NCBI RefSeq assembly: GCF_000953715.1
Contig: NZ_LN824141.1
Coordinates: 1,614,501 to 1,678,500, forward strand
Direction: 5' to 3'
Length of the DNA: 64,000 nucleotides
From: Defluviitoga tunisiensis
GTDB lineage: Bacteria; Thermotogota; Thermotogae; Petrotogales; Petrotogaceae
Of the stretch, positions 1 to 8,127 are shown in pieces (positions within the stretch are counted from its first letter, which is position 1; each line of letters opens with the position of its first letter). Position numbers and translations under genes: made by a program. The notes under the pieces are model-generated. The model was not told the origin of the DNA. It worked only from the letters and a program-made list of their open reading frames with translations, and searched no databases.

Positions 1-504
1 ATCTTATATGATGAATATGCACCAAAAATTTATGGTATATTGAAAAATTACGTAAGGCCTAATGAAATAGAAGATGCTCTTCAAGAGGTTTTTTTAAGAA
101 TAATTCGTGGAATTAATAATTTTGAAGGACGTTCAAAATTATCTACCTGGATCTATAGAATAGCTGTAAATGTTGGAAAAAATTATTCTAGGAGTTATAG
201 TAAAGAAGTTGAAAAACCTATGGATTTAGATAGTGATGAACCAGAAAATTTTAGCGTACAACCTATTTCTGAAACAAACGTTAAAAAAGAAGCTTTCAAC
301 GACATTAATTATCAAATTATCTTAAATATAATGGAACAACTTGATAAAGACGAAAGGTTACTTATTAAATTACGTGACATAGATGGCTTAAGCTACAATG
401 AAATTGCCGAAATAACTGATCTTCCTCTAGGCACCGTAAAAAGTAAACTTCATTATGCAAGAAAAAAACTTAAAAAACTAATTGAGGAGGCGAATTTAAT
501 ATGA
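1..504 (+). CDS. ECF-type RNA polymerase sigma factor (5' end outside window)
   Basis: The reading frame is open from base 1, so the gene is cut by the window edge; a TTG at 40 is internal. Sigma-70 region 2 begins at the first visible residues (LYDEYAPKIYG, then EDALQEVFLRI). Region 4 lies near the C-terminus with a helix-turn-helix (LSYNEIAEITDLPLGTVKSK) followed by a basic tail. Such factors direct RNA polymerase to a stress or envelope regulon. The stop codon overlaps the next start as ATGA, with GAGGAGG just before it, so the two are translationally coupled. The RseC-like protein two genes on suggests an envelope or redox signal. The family is certain; the regulon is unknown. Confidence 0.93.
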   Translation: MLYDEYAPKIYGILKNYVRPNEIEDALQEVFLRIIRGINNFEGRSKLSTWIYRIAVNVGKNYSRSYSKEVEKPMDLDSDEPENFSVQPISETNVKKEAFNDINYQIILNIMEQLDKDERLLIKLRDIDGLSYNEIAEITDLPLGTVKSKLHYARKKLKKLIEEANLI

Positions 505-689
505 ATGAAAAAAATGAACAGATGTGGCTTGATTATCTTGATGGTCTATTGAAAGAAAATCAAGTAAATGACTATTGCAAAAAATTAGCTAATCTATATT
601 ATAGATTAATTAACTGTTATTTTTCATGTGAATCTAATACAGTAGAAAAGGTAAAACATAAACTAGTTTCACAAAAATATGGAAGGTGA
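501..689 (+). CDS. Small hypothetical protein, possible sigma-factor partner
   Basis: This is a 62-residue protein with an ATG start preceded by GAGGAGG and a 4-bp overlap with the sigma factor. That position is typical of an anti-sigma factor. The sequence has three cysteines in its middle part but no HxxxCxxC zinc-finger anti-sigma motif and no membrane segment, so it does not match the usual ZAS family. It could be a reduced or diverged sigma-binding protein. I do not recognise it; the role is inferred only from position. Confidence 0.6.
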   Translation: MNEKNEQMWLDYLDGLLKENQVNDYCKKLANLYYRLINCYFSCESNTVEKVKHKLVSQKYGR

Positions 690-694
690 ATATT

Positions 695-1141
695 GTGAAA
701 GAAATAATGGATGTTATAGATATAGATGATGAATATATTTACTTAAAAACTTTAAGGACAGAGGCGTGTAATAGTTGTTCAGTAAGAAGCGGATGTTATA
801 TATTAGGTGGTTCTAATGAACTCAAGTTAAAAGCTAAGAGAATAGAAAATATTGACTTTCAAATTGGTGACAAAGTTATCGTGGAGTTACCAAATGTTCC
901 AGTTGTCAAATTGTCTTTCTTAGCATATGGACTACCTTTAATAACTTTTTTAACCATAGTTATAATTCTATATTTATTAAATTTTTCTGACTTAATGTCT
1001 TTTTTAATAGGTTTAGCCGGAACATGCATAACTTATTTATTTGTAAAATTTTATGATAATAAAAAGATACAAAATAAGTATCTTCCCACAATTATTGAAA
1101 AATATGACAAAAATCAAAATATAAATAATACTATTTTATAA
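695..1141 (+). CDS. RseC/MucC-like membrane protein
   Basis: The start is GTG at 695, because the Shine-Dalgarno GGAAGGTG ends just before it; an in-frame GTG at 686 lies inside that site. The protein has 148 residues. A cysteine cluster CNSCSVRSGC sits near residues 24-33. Two hydrophobic segments follow (about residues 70-90 and 97-117), with a short polar tail. This matches the RseC/SoxR-reducing family, which modulates envelope sigma factors or assists electron transfer to iron-sulfur proteins. It is the last gene of the sigma-factor operon and is followed directly by a terminator. The family assignment rests on the Cys cluster plus the two-helix layout. Confidence 0.75.
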   Translation: MKEIMDVIDIDDEYIYLKTLRTEACNSCSVRSGCYILGGSNELKLKAKRIENIDFQIGDKVIVELPNVPVVKLSFLAYGLPLITFLTIVIILYLLNFSDLMSFLIGLAGTCITYLFVKFYDNKKIQNKYLPTIIEKYDKNQNINNTIL

Positions 1142-1177
1142 AAATACTCTGGCAACGATTATAGCCAGAGTATTTTT
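1141..1177. terminator. Bidirectional intrinsic terminator
   Basis: A 13-bp perfect stem (AAAATACTCTGGC with its complement) encloses a 10-nt loop and is followed by T-runs on both strands. It lies between the plus-strand sigma operon and the 3' end of the minus-strand Opp operon. Confidence 0.9.
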
Positions 1178-1197
1178 ATAATTAAATAAAACAATAA

Positions 1198-2379
1198 TTA
1201 AATTTTAAATTGACCAGGAAAAAAACATGAAACATAATGATTTTCTTCAACTTCATTCAATGGTGGTTCTTCTTTTGAACAAACTTCTTTTGCAATAGGA
1301 CATCGAGGATGAAATCTACAACCTTTTGGAGGATTTAATGGACTAGGAACATCTCCTTCCAAAACCACTCTTTTCTTCTTAACTTCCGGATCAGGAATAG
1401 GTATAGCAGACATTAAAGACACAGTATACGGATGTAATGGATTATCAAAAAGATCCTTCTTAGTTGATAATTCCGCGATTTTCCCTAAATACATTACTGC
1501 AATTTTGTCGCTAATATGCTTAACAACAGCCAAGTCATGAGCTATAAATACAAAAGTTAAGCCATATTCTTTCTTTAAATCAACCAATAAATTTATAATT
1601 TGTGATTGGATAGACACATCTAATGCAGAAACTGCTTCATCTGAAATTATTAGTTTAGGATTAACTGCAAGGGCTCGAGCAATACCGATTCTTTGTCTTT
1701 GACCACCCGAAAACTGATGTGGATAACGATAAATATAATCTTTAGATAAACCCACAATTTCCATTAAATGTGCAACTCGATCACGTATTTCATTGTTTGA
1801 ACCCATTTTGTTCACTTTCATTCCTTCACCAATAATTTCAATAATTCTAAGTCTAGGATTCAATGAAGAATAGGGATCTTGAAAAATTACTTGGGCATTT
1901 TTTCTAAAATATCTTCTTTTTTCAGTAAGATTATTCAACAAATTTTGCCTTATACCAGTTGCTCCCTGCTTAAAATAAATATCGGCATACTTTCTATCGA
2001 TTTCTTTATCAAGATGATTTATCACTTCTTCACTAGAACCAAACTTTTTTTGCATTTTATCAAATCTTTCTACATACATCTTATTTATGTATCGTTTTGC
2101 TTCATTATTGCTCATAAACCAAGGAGTTGTATCTTCTTCTCCTAAAATAATTCTTCCAAAAGTAGGTTCATATAGTCTTAAAATAGTCATCCCTGTTGTG
2201 CTTTTCCCACAGCCAGATTCTCCAACCAAGCCTAGAGTCTCACCTTCATGAACTTTGAATGAAATATCATCAACAGCTTGAACCTGAGCAACTATTTTCT
2301 TGAAAATACCGGCCCTGACAGGAAAGTATTTCTTCAAGTGTTCTACTTCTAAAATTACTTTCTCATTTTTGGACATCAT
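1198..2379 (-). CDS. oppF: Oligopeptide ABC transporter ATP-binding protein OppF, with insertion
   Basis: Cytoplasmic ATPase of a peptide-type (family 5) ABC importer, 393 residues. Walker A GESGCGKST is at 53-61, the Q-loop FQDPYSSLNPR at 166-176, the signature FSGGQ at 223-227, and Walker B LIISDE at 243-248. A C-terminal Cys-containing oligo-HPY domain (CRFHPRCP) follows. The gap between Walker A and Q-loop is about 110 residues, while the second OppF in this window has about 55. A charged, probably helical block (about 90-150) is therefore inserted. The gene overlaps oppD as ATGA and is the last gene of its operon. Confidence 0.95.
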   Translation of the reverse strand: MMSKNEKVILEVEHLKKYFPVRAGIFKKIVAQVQAVDDISFKVHEGETLGLVGESGCGKSTTGMTILRLYEPTFGRIILGEEDTTPWFMSNNEAKRYINKMYVERFDKMQKKFGSSEEVINHLDKEIDRKYADIYFKQGATGIRQNLLNNLTEKRRYFRKNAQVIFQDPYSSLNPRLRIIEIIGEGMKVNKMGSNNEIRDRVAHLMEIVGLSKDYIYRYPHQFSGGQRQRIGIARALAVNPKLIISDEAVSALDVSIQSQIINLLVDLKKEYGLTFVFIAHDLAVVKHISDKIAVMYLGKIAELSTKKDLFDNPLHPYTVSLMSAIPIPDPEVKKKRVVLEGDVPSPLNPPKGCRFHPRCPIAKEVCSKEEPPLNEVEENHYVSCFFPGQFKI

Positions 2380-3392
2380 CTTTCACCTTCTTTTACCTTA
2401 TGCATCTCTCTCAACATCCTGTCAATATGCCAACATCTAGAAAAATGATTAGCCTCTATTTCTTCTAAATTAGGGTTCTCTTCAATACATTTTTTATCAG
2501 CAAAAAAACATCTGTTAGAAAATTTACACCCTTTAGGAAAATTTAAAGGATTTGGTACAACTCCTGGTATTGATAACAATCGTTCTTCGTCTCTATCAAT
2601 ACGTGGAATTGAATTCATAAGACCCCAAGTATAAGGATGTCTAGGTTTCTTAAATATAGTAATAATGTCTGCACTTTCTACAACCTCTCCTCCATACATA
2701 ACGATAGCTCTATCTGCCATTTCAGCGACAACTCCAAGATCATGTGTAATAAAAATTATTGACATCTGAAATTCTTTTTGTAATTCTTTCATTAATTCTA
2801 ATATTTGAGCCTGTATTGTAACATCTAAAGCTGTCGTAGGTTCATCTGCAATCAAAATCGAAGGATTGCAGGATAATGCCATAGCAATCATAGCCCTTTG
2901 CCTCATTCCACCAGATAATTCATGTGGATATTGATCAATTCTTCTTTCAGGTTCCGGTATTCCAACTTTTGTAAGCAATTCAATAGCACGTTTTCTTGCC
3001 TCTTGTTTACCCATATTTAGATGCAATTCTAAGGATTCAACTATTTGATCTCCAATGGTAAAAACTGGATTCAAGGCAGTCATTGGTTCTTGAAATATCA
3101 TTGAAATTTCTTTACCTCTAATCTTTCTTAATTGATTGTCAGATAAAGCTAAAACATCTATATCTTTATAATGAATTTTACCCTCATCAATCCAGCCATT
3201 TTCATCTAATAATCTAATTGTACTTAAAGCGGTAACAGTTTTTCCCGATCCAGATTCTCCAACTATTGCGAGAGTCTCGCCAGAAAATAATTCAAAATTT
3301 ACTCCATTAACAGCTTTAATTATTCCATCTTCAGTTTTAAAATGAACATGCAGATTTTCAACTTTAAGTAAGGGTTTCTTATTATTGTTCAA
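2376..3392 (-). CDS. oppD: Oligopeptide ABC transporter ATP-binding protein OppD
   Basis: Second ATPase of the same importer, 338 residues. Walker A GESGSGKT is at 45-52, with Q-loop FQEPMTALNP, signature LSGGMRQR, Walker B ILIADEP and the switch region ITHDLG in order, then a C-terminal cysteine-bearing domain. The start is TTG (3392), preceded by GGGAGGA. It pairs with OppF to energise the OppB-OppC channel. The 3' end overlaps oppF by 4 bp. The length and all motifs are normal for the family. Confidence 0.95.
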   Translation of the reverse strand: MNNNKKPLLKVENLHVHFKTEDGIIKAVNGVNFELFSGETLAIVGESGSGKTVTALSTIRLLDENGWIDEGKIHYKDIDVLALSDNQLRKIRGKEISMIFQEPMTALNPVFTIGDQIVESLELHLNMGKQEARKRAIELLTKVGIPEPERRIDQYPHELSGGMRQRAMIAMALSCNPSILIADEPTTALDVTIQAQILELMKELQKEFQMSIIFITHDLGVVAEMADRAIVMYGGEVVESADIITIFKKPRHPYTWGLMNSIPRIDRDEERLLSIPGVVPNPLNFPKGCKFSNRCFFADKKCIEENPNLEEIEANHFSRCWHIDRMLREMHKVKEGER

Positions 3393-3411
3393 AACTTATC
3401 CTCCCTTCACG

Positions 3412-4740
3412 TTAGTGTCTCATTCTAGGATCAAAGATATCTCGTAGGGCGTCACCTAAAAGGTTCCAACCAATAACAAAAAGTATCATAGCTATACCCG
3501 GATACAATATAGTAAACCAATATTGAGTCGGATTAGTTCCTCCTATTATCCAATCTCTCGAATATGATAAAATCGATCCCCAGTCTGCATATCCTTGAGG
3601 CGCTCCTAAACCCAAAAAACTCAAGGCAGCTGCTGTAATAACCATAGAACCAATCCTCATAGTAGCATTTATCAACACTGGAAAAATTGTATTAGGTAAA
3701 ATGTGCTTAACTATTACAAAAAAATCACTAACTCCTAAGGCTTTTGCCGCCATAACGTATTGTTCGTTTTTTGCTTGAAGTATATTACCTCTTATAAGTC
3801 TTGCAGTAACCATCCATCCAAATACAATAAGAGCTATCATCATATTTTTTACACCTAAGCCTAATATAGTTGTCAATACCATTGCAGCTAACATAAAAGG
3901 GATTGACATAAATATATCAGTTATTCTCATTAATACTTCTTCTAACCATCCTCCAAAATATGCGGCAACAGATCCAATAAAGAGACCAATAGCAGTAGAA
4001 ATAGCTACAACAATTAGACCAATTTCAAAAGCTGTTCTAGTTCCCCAAATAACACCATAAAAAATATCCTTTTGATTAACTATCCCAAAAGGATGCTCTC
4101 GTGAAGGCGGAATAGGGGTTCTAGTGGTTGTAACATTAGGCATGATGAAAGGATCAAAATTTATAGATTTTTTAAAATATTTGTTAAACTCATCAACTAA
4201 ATCATTTGCATACTTGATAAATTTATCATTATCATCCATTATTTCTAGGTTTTTTATCATGTTTGAATAATTAATTGAATCTTTATATTTTTTTTCTGAT
4301 TTTACAAACTCTTGTTTTAATTGTTTTATAACTTTATTAGTTTCCTCATCAAATTTATTATAATATTGCTCATTTAAAATATAAATGTCTGTTAATTCTT
4401 TTATATAAGCTTTTAACTCTTCATCAGTTACTTCTTTTTTTTGATAACTTTTGATCATATCCATCAACGCAGATAGTTCAATATAGTCATCCTCTGCAAA
4501 TGAATAGGTATCATCCCAAAAATTCTTTAATTCAAGAATTATAAGATCTTTATTATCTTCAGAATAATTATCTAAAAGATCCTGAGCCTTTTCTAAATTC
4601 CTATTATGAGGCACTTTGGGAGGTGCTATTAAAGGAGCGAAAATAGCTATTATTATAAAAAATATTAATATAGTAACTCCTATCACAGCAGAGGGATTAG
4701 TAAAAAAACGTTTTATAGTTCTCTTAAATTCTTCACTCAC
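3412..4740 (-). CDS. oppC: Oligopeptide ABC transporter permease OppC with large extracytoplasmic insertion
   Basis: Inner-membrane permease, 442 residues; usual family members have about 280-310. TM1 is at about 14-36. A strongly charged, helix-rich stretch of about 150 residues (45-200) follows before the conserved region HPFGIVNQKDIFYG, which replaces the common HPFGTDxxGRD. The remaining five TM helices and the EAA loop (ALGVSDFFVIVKHILPN) are normal. By the topology of the family the insertion faces outside. The start is GTG with GAGGTGAC upstream. It may contact the binding protein or cell wall; no known domain was recognised in it. Confidence 0.93.
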   Translation of the reverse strand: MSEEFKRTIKRFFTNPSAVIGVTILIFFIIIAIFAPLIAPPKVPHNRNLEKAQDLLDNYSEDNKDLIILELKNFWDDTYSFAEDDYIELSALMDMIKSYQKKEVTDEELKAYIKELTDIYILNEQYYNKFDEETNKVIKQLKQEFVKSEKKYKDSINYSNMIKNLEIMDDNDKFIKYANDLVDEFNKYFKKSINFDPFIMPNVTTTRTPIPPSREHPFGIVNQKDIFYGVIWGTRTAFEIGLIVVAISTAIGLFIGSVAAYFGGWLEEVLMRITDIFMSIPFMLAAMVLTTILGLGVKNMMIALIVFGWMVTARLIRGNILQAKNEQYVMAAKALGVSDFFVIVKHILPNTIFPVLINATMRIGSMVITAAALSFLGLGAPQGYADWGSILSYSRDWIIGGTNPTQYWFTILYPGIAMILFVIGWNLLGDALRDIFDPRMRH

Positions 4741-4751
4741 AATTTGTCACC

Positions 4752-5789
4752 TCACCCTAGCCTGATTCTTGGATCAATTATGGCATATGAAATATCTATT
4801 ATCAAATTCCCTATTATTAACAATAGAGAAGTGAATAAAAGCACTCCCATTATAGAAGCATAATCAAGTTGCTGAGCAGCAGTAGCTGCAAATGAACCTA
4901 AACCTGTTCTTACAAAAACCATTTCTACTATAACAACTCCTGTCAATAGGCCTATAACCATTTGTCCCGCAGTAGTTACTACAGGAATTAATGCATTCTT
5001 TCTAGCGTGTTTGTTAATAACAACTTTCTCAGAAAGACCTTTAGAACGAGCAGTTCTTACATAATCCTTTCTTAATACCTCTAACATGGAAGATCTTGTT
5101 ATCCTAAGTAAATTAGCCCACCAAAGCCAAGATATTGCAATAACTGGGCCAATGATATGTCTAAGAGCATCCCAAAATATATCTATTCTTCCGTTTAGTA
5201 AAGCATCAATTGTTAATAAATTAGTATAATTATGAAATGAAGGACTTTTAACAATTTGATCTGCCCAAATACTTAAATTTCCAGGTGGAAACCAACCAAG
5301 CCCAATATAAAATATTAATAATACAAGAATAGCCCAAACAAAATCAGGAAGGGACCAACCAATTAGAGCAAATATTCTAATAAATTGATCAATAAAAGAA
5401 TTATGATGAACAGCTGCTGTAACCCCTAACCATATTCCAACTCCTATAATAGGAAATAAGGCGTATAAAGCTAATTCTACAGTAAATGGAAATCTGTGAA
5501 TTAATGCATTTAAAACAGGTTCTTTTCCTACAACTGACCAACCAAGATCTCCTTTAAATAAACTTTTAAGCCATTTGCCATACCTAATTGGAAGAGGATC
5601 AGTTAATCCATACTGTTGCATTAAAATCTGTATATCTCTTTCTGACATTTTTGCATAAGTGTTAGGATCAACATAGGTTGATAACAGTTTTAGAGGGCCA
5701 AGCAATTGAGACATTGAAAACACAATCAATGTAACCCCTAAAATTATTAATGGCAATAGTAAAAGTCTTCTGATAATATACGTCGTCAA
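4752..5789 (-). CDS. oppB: Oligopeptide ABC transporter permease OppB
   Basis: Inner-membrane permease of 345 residues with the OppB N-terminal segment (YIIRRLLLLPLIILGV), six predicted TM helices and the EAA motif (ARSKGLSEKVVINKHARKNA). The start is TTG at 5789, with GGAGGTG about 10 nt upstream. It forms the membrane channel with the adjacent OppC. It follows the SBP gene after a hairpin at 5861-5881 that probably lowers read-through, so permease is made in smaller amounts than binding protein. Confidence 0.94.
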   Translation of the reverse strand: MTTYIIRRLLLLPLIILGVTLIVFSMSQLLGPLKLLSTYVDPNTYAKMSERDIQILMQQYGLTDPLPIRYGKWLKSLFKGDLGWSVVGKEPVLNALIHRFPFTVELALYALFPIIGVGIWLGVTAAVHHNSFIDQFIRIFALIGWSLPDFVWAILVLLIFYIGLGWFPPGNLSIWADQIVKSPSFHNYTNLLTIDALLNGRIDIFWDALRHIIGPVIAISWLWWANLLRITRSSMLEVLRKDYVRTARSKGLSEKVVINKHARKNALIPVVTTAGQMVIGLLTGVVIVEMVFVRTGLGSFAATAAQQLDYASIMGVLLFTSLLLIIGNLIIDISYAIIDPRIRLG

Positions 5790-5860
5790 AACTTAACACC
5801 TCCGATATTCTAATGAATCATATAAATATCTATCATACTTAAAAAGTATTTACCTAAAAA

Positions 5861-5881
5861 GAGAGGGGAAATTCCCCTCTC
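5861..5881 (-). terminator. Inter-cistronic terminator or attenuator between SBP and oppB
   Basis: Perfect 8-bp stem GAGAGGGG/CCCCTCTC with a 5-nt loop, followed on the minus strand by TTTTT. It sits just after the SBP stop and before oppB, inside one operon, so it is likely a partial terminator or mRNA stabiliser. Confidence 0.75.
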
Positions 5882-5938
5882 CATAAAGTTACTACTGAAA
5901 CATTCCAAATAATTGCATTAAAATATTATTCAAAATAT

Positions 5939-7786
5939 TTATTTAGAATATATATAATAATAATCTCCTGGCCAAATTGGGTTGTACACATATCCTTTTA
6001 ACCAATCTCTATGAACTCGTATAGCCAATGGTTGATACAACGGCAATGTTAAAGCATAATCAATAACAAACTTCTGAATATCTATATACATTTGCTCTCT
6101 CTTAACAGGATCCGTTTCTAAAGATGCATCTTCTATCATTTTATTCAAAGATTTTCCACCAAATTCTGGTATTGGTTGTGTTGCAAATTCTTCAAACTTT
6201 GTACCATAATAATGTCCATAATCACCTTGACTGTGATAATAAGTGAAAATAAAGTTATGAGGATCAGGAAAATCTGCTAGCCAACCAATAATATACACAG
6301 GAAGAATCATATTTTCTCTTGCATCTAAGTATGTTGGCCACTGAACTCCTCTAACTTCTACCTGAAATTTAGGATTAATCTTTGCTAAATTATCTCTTAA
6401 AATTTCTGCTGCAACTCTTCTTTCTTCGTTTCCAATATTATAGAGAACATCCATCTTAAATCCCTGCTGCCATAATCTTCCTCTAAAAGCTCTTCTAAAA
6501 TAATTTTCGGCCTTCTCAAGATCTAAAGTATATTTTGGAAGAGTACCATCAAATCCTAAAAATCCTTCTGGTAATGCAGTAGGAACATGAATACCTAACC
6601 CTTTTAGTATCTCTTTAATCATACCTTCATAATCAAAGGCATAGGCAAAGCCTAATCTAACATTTACATCTTCAAAGAAGTTAGTAGGTATACCATTACC
6701 ATCTAATTGTCCGCTACCAATATATGGAGATTCTGACTTTATTTCCCAGTTAAATCCCATAGATGTTATTTGAACCGTTGGAAGACCTTCTAGCACTTCA
6801 ACACCTTGCATAGATTTAACTACATCTAAATATTGTACTGGACAGTCAATTATATCTGCATCTCCTTTTTCAAGCATAGCTCTTCTTGTAGACCATTCAT
6901 CTATTCCTTGAATAACTACTGTCTTAACAGGTGCTGGACCCTTCCAATATCCATCAAATCTTTCTAGAACAATTCTTTGCTGGGCATGATCCCATTCAAC
7001 AAGTTTATATGGCCCGCTTCCCATAGCATGATCAAACAATGGTGATTGTTCTTTTGTCCAGCCGTGATATTTCCACCAACCTTCTGCTTTGCCATCCCAT
7101 AATCCTAATTGTACGGAATATTCTTTATCTAGTATTGCACCCCAACCTCCACCACTAGCAATAATATTAAGGAAAGGCGCATATGGTCTCACCAAATGAA
7201 TATGAACTTCGTCTCCAACAACCTCTATCGAAGGATCTACTACCTCATGATAAAAGTTAATAAGAGCAGTTTCATATTCCTTTGAAATCGGATTCATATT
7301 ACTGTCAAATATTTTATCCCAAGAAACTCCTATATATTCTTCCACGAGATCCCTAACAGAAACTGCTCCAAATATTGGTTCTATTATCATCCACATTGGC
7401 CCAGCTGCTGGATCATATAAAATTCCTCTTTCAAAAGTGTACTCGACATCTTCTGGGGTTAGATCATTTCCGTTTTGAAACTTTACACCTTTTCTAATTG
7501 GAAATACGTAAGTTGTTCCATCATCTCTGAGATAACCATTTTCTACACTTGGAACAACTGTTGAAATCATAGGAACAAAGTCAGTCATGCTTCCACCATC
7601 ATAAGCTATAAGGTTATCATATACATTAAAAATAACCTCTGCGCTCGCTGTATCATAAGCATGATGTATATCTAATGTGTCTGGTTCCGATAAAGTTGCA
7701 TCAAAAATCATATCGGGATTCTTTACTTGTGAAAAAGCAAAAACTGACAATAACCCTATTAACAAAATAAAAACAGACTTTTTCAT
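5939..7786 (-). CDS. Extracellular peptide/oligosaccharide-binding protein (SBP family 5)
   Basis: Solute-binding protein of the Opp importer, 615 residues, normal for Thermotogota family-5 SBPs. The start is ATG at 7786 (MKKSVFILLIGLLSVFAFS), preceded by AGGGAGG; a longer frame to 7819 includes the Shine-Dalgarno and is rejected. The signal peptide is followed by a mature N-terminus without a lipobox cysteine. Family motifs such as RKGVKFQNGNDLTPEDVEYT are visible. A good promoter lies at 7856-7884. It captures substrate outside the membrane for OppB/C. The substrate is not decided by sequence. Confidence 0.93.
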   Translation of the reverse strand: MKKSVFILLIGLLSVFAFSQVKNPDMIFDATLSEPDTLDIHHAYDTASAEVIFNVYDNLIAYDGGSMTDFVPMISTVVPSVENGYLRDDGTTYVFPIRKGVKFQNGNDLTPEDVEYTFERGILYDPAAGPMWMIIEPIFGAVSVRDLVEEYIGVSWDKIFDSNMNPISKEYETALINFYHEVVDPSIEVVGDEVHIHLVRPYAPFLNIIASGGGWGAILDKEYSVQLGLWDGKAEGWWKYHGWTKEQSPLFDHAMGSGPYKLVEWDHAQQRIVLERFDGYWKGPAPVKTVVIQGIDEWSTRRAMLEKGDADIIDCPVQYLDVVKSMQGVEVLEGLPTVQITSMGFNWEIKSESPYIGSGQLDGNGIPTNFFEDVNVRLGFAYAFDYEGMIKEILKGLGIHVPTALPEGFLGFDGTLPKYTLDLEKAENYFRRAFRGRLWQQGFKMDVLYNIGNEERRVAAEILRDNLAKINPKFQVEVRGVQWPTYLDARENMILPVYIIGWLADFPDPHNFIFTYYHSQGDYGHYYGTKFEEFATQPIPEFGGKSLNKMIEDASLETDPVKREQMYIDIQKFVIDYALTLPLYQPLAIRVHRDWLKGYVYNPIWPGDYYYIYSK

Positions 7787-8127
7787 GCCAATACCTCCCT
7801 TACAAGTTGAAAAATACAAAATTTTTTCACTTAACTAAATTCACCGGATGTTTGAATTATATCATATTTGTCTGTAATATTCAAGTAATACATTTTATAA
7901 TTTTAAATCACTTTCAAACAAACGATTTGAAGATATTATATATATAATATGCATGATTTAATCAAGATAAAAGTTAATTCTTTTCATTTTTTTAGTTACA
8001 TAGTTACTAAAATTGTTATAAGAAAATATTATGTAAATATGAAAAATATTTCAGAAGTATAAAATTATGAATTTTTTTTCATATAAATGTTATTTCAATA
8101 AGCTGTGATTTTCTAAAAAACGTTATT
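7787..8127. other. Intergenic region between pntB and the Opp operon
   Basis: A 341-bp, very AT-rich stretch. It holds the minus-strand promoter at 7856-7884 for the SBP gene. I see no small gene, terminator hairpin or repeat in the remainder. Confidence 0.6.
7856..7884 (-). promoter_or_regulatory. Sigma-A type promoter for the Opp operon
   Basis: On the minus strand TTGAAT (7879-7884) and TATAAT (7856-7861) are separated by exactly 17 bp. The -10 box lies about 70 bp upstream of the SBP start codon at 7786. Confidence 0.8.
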
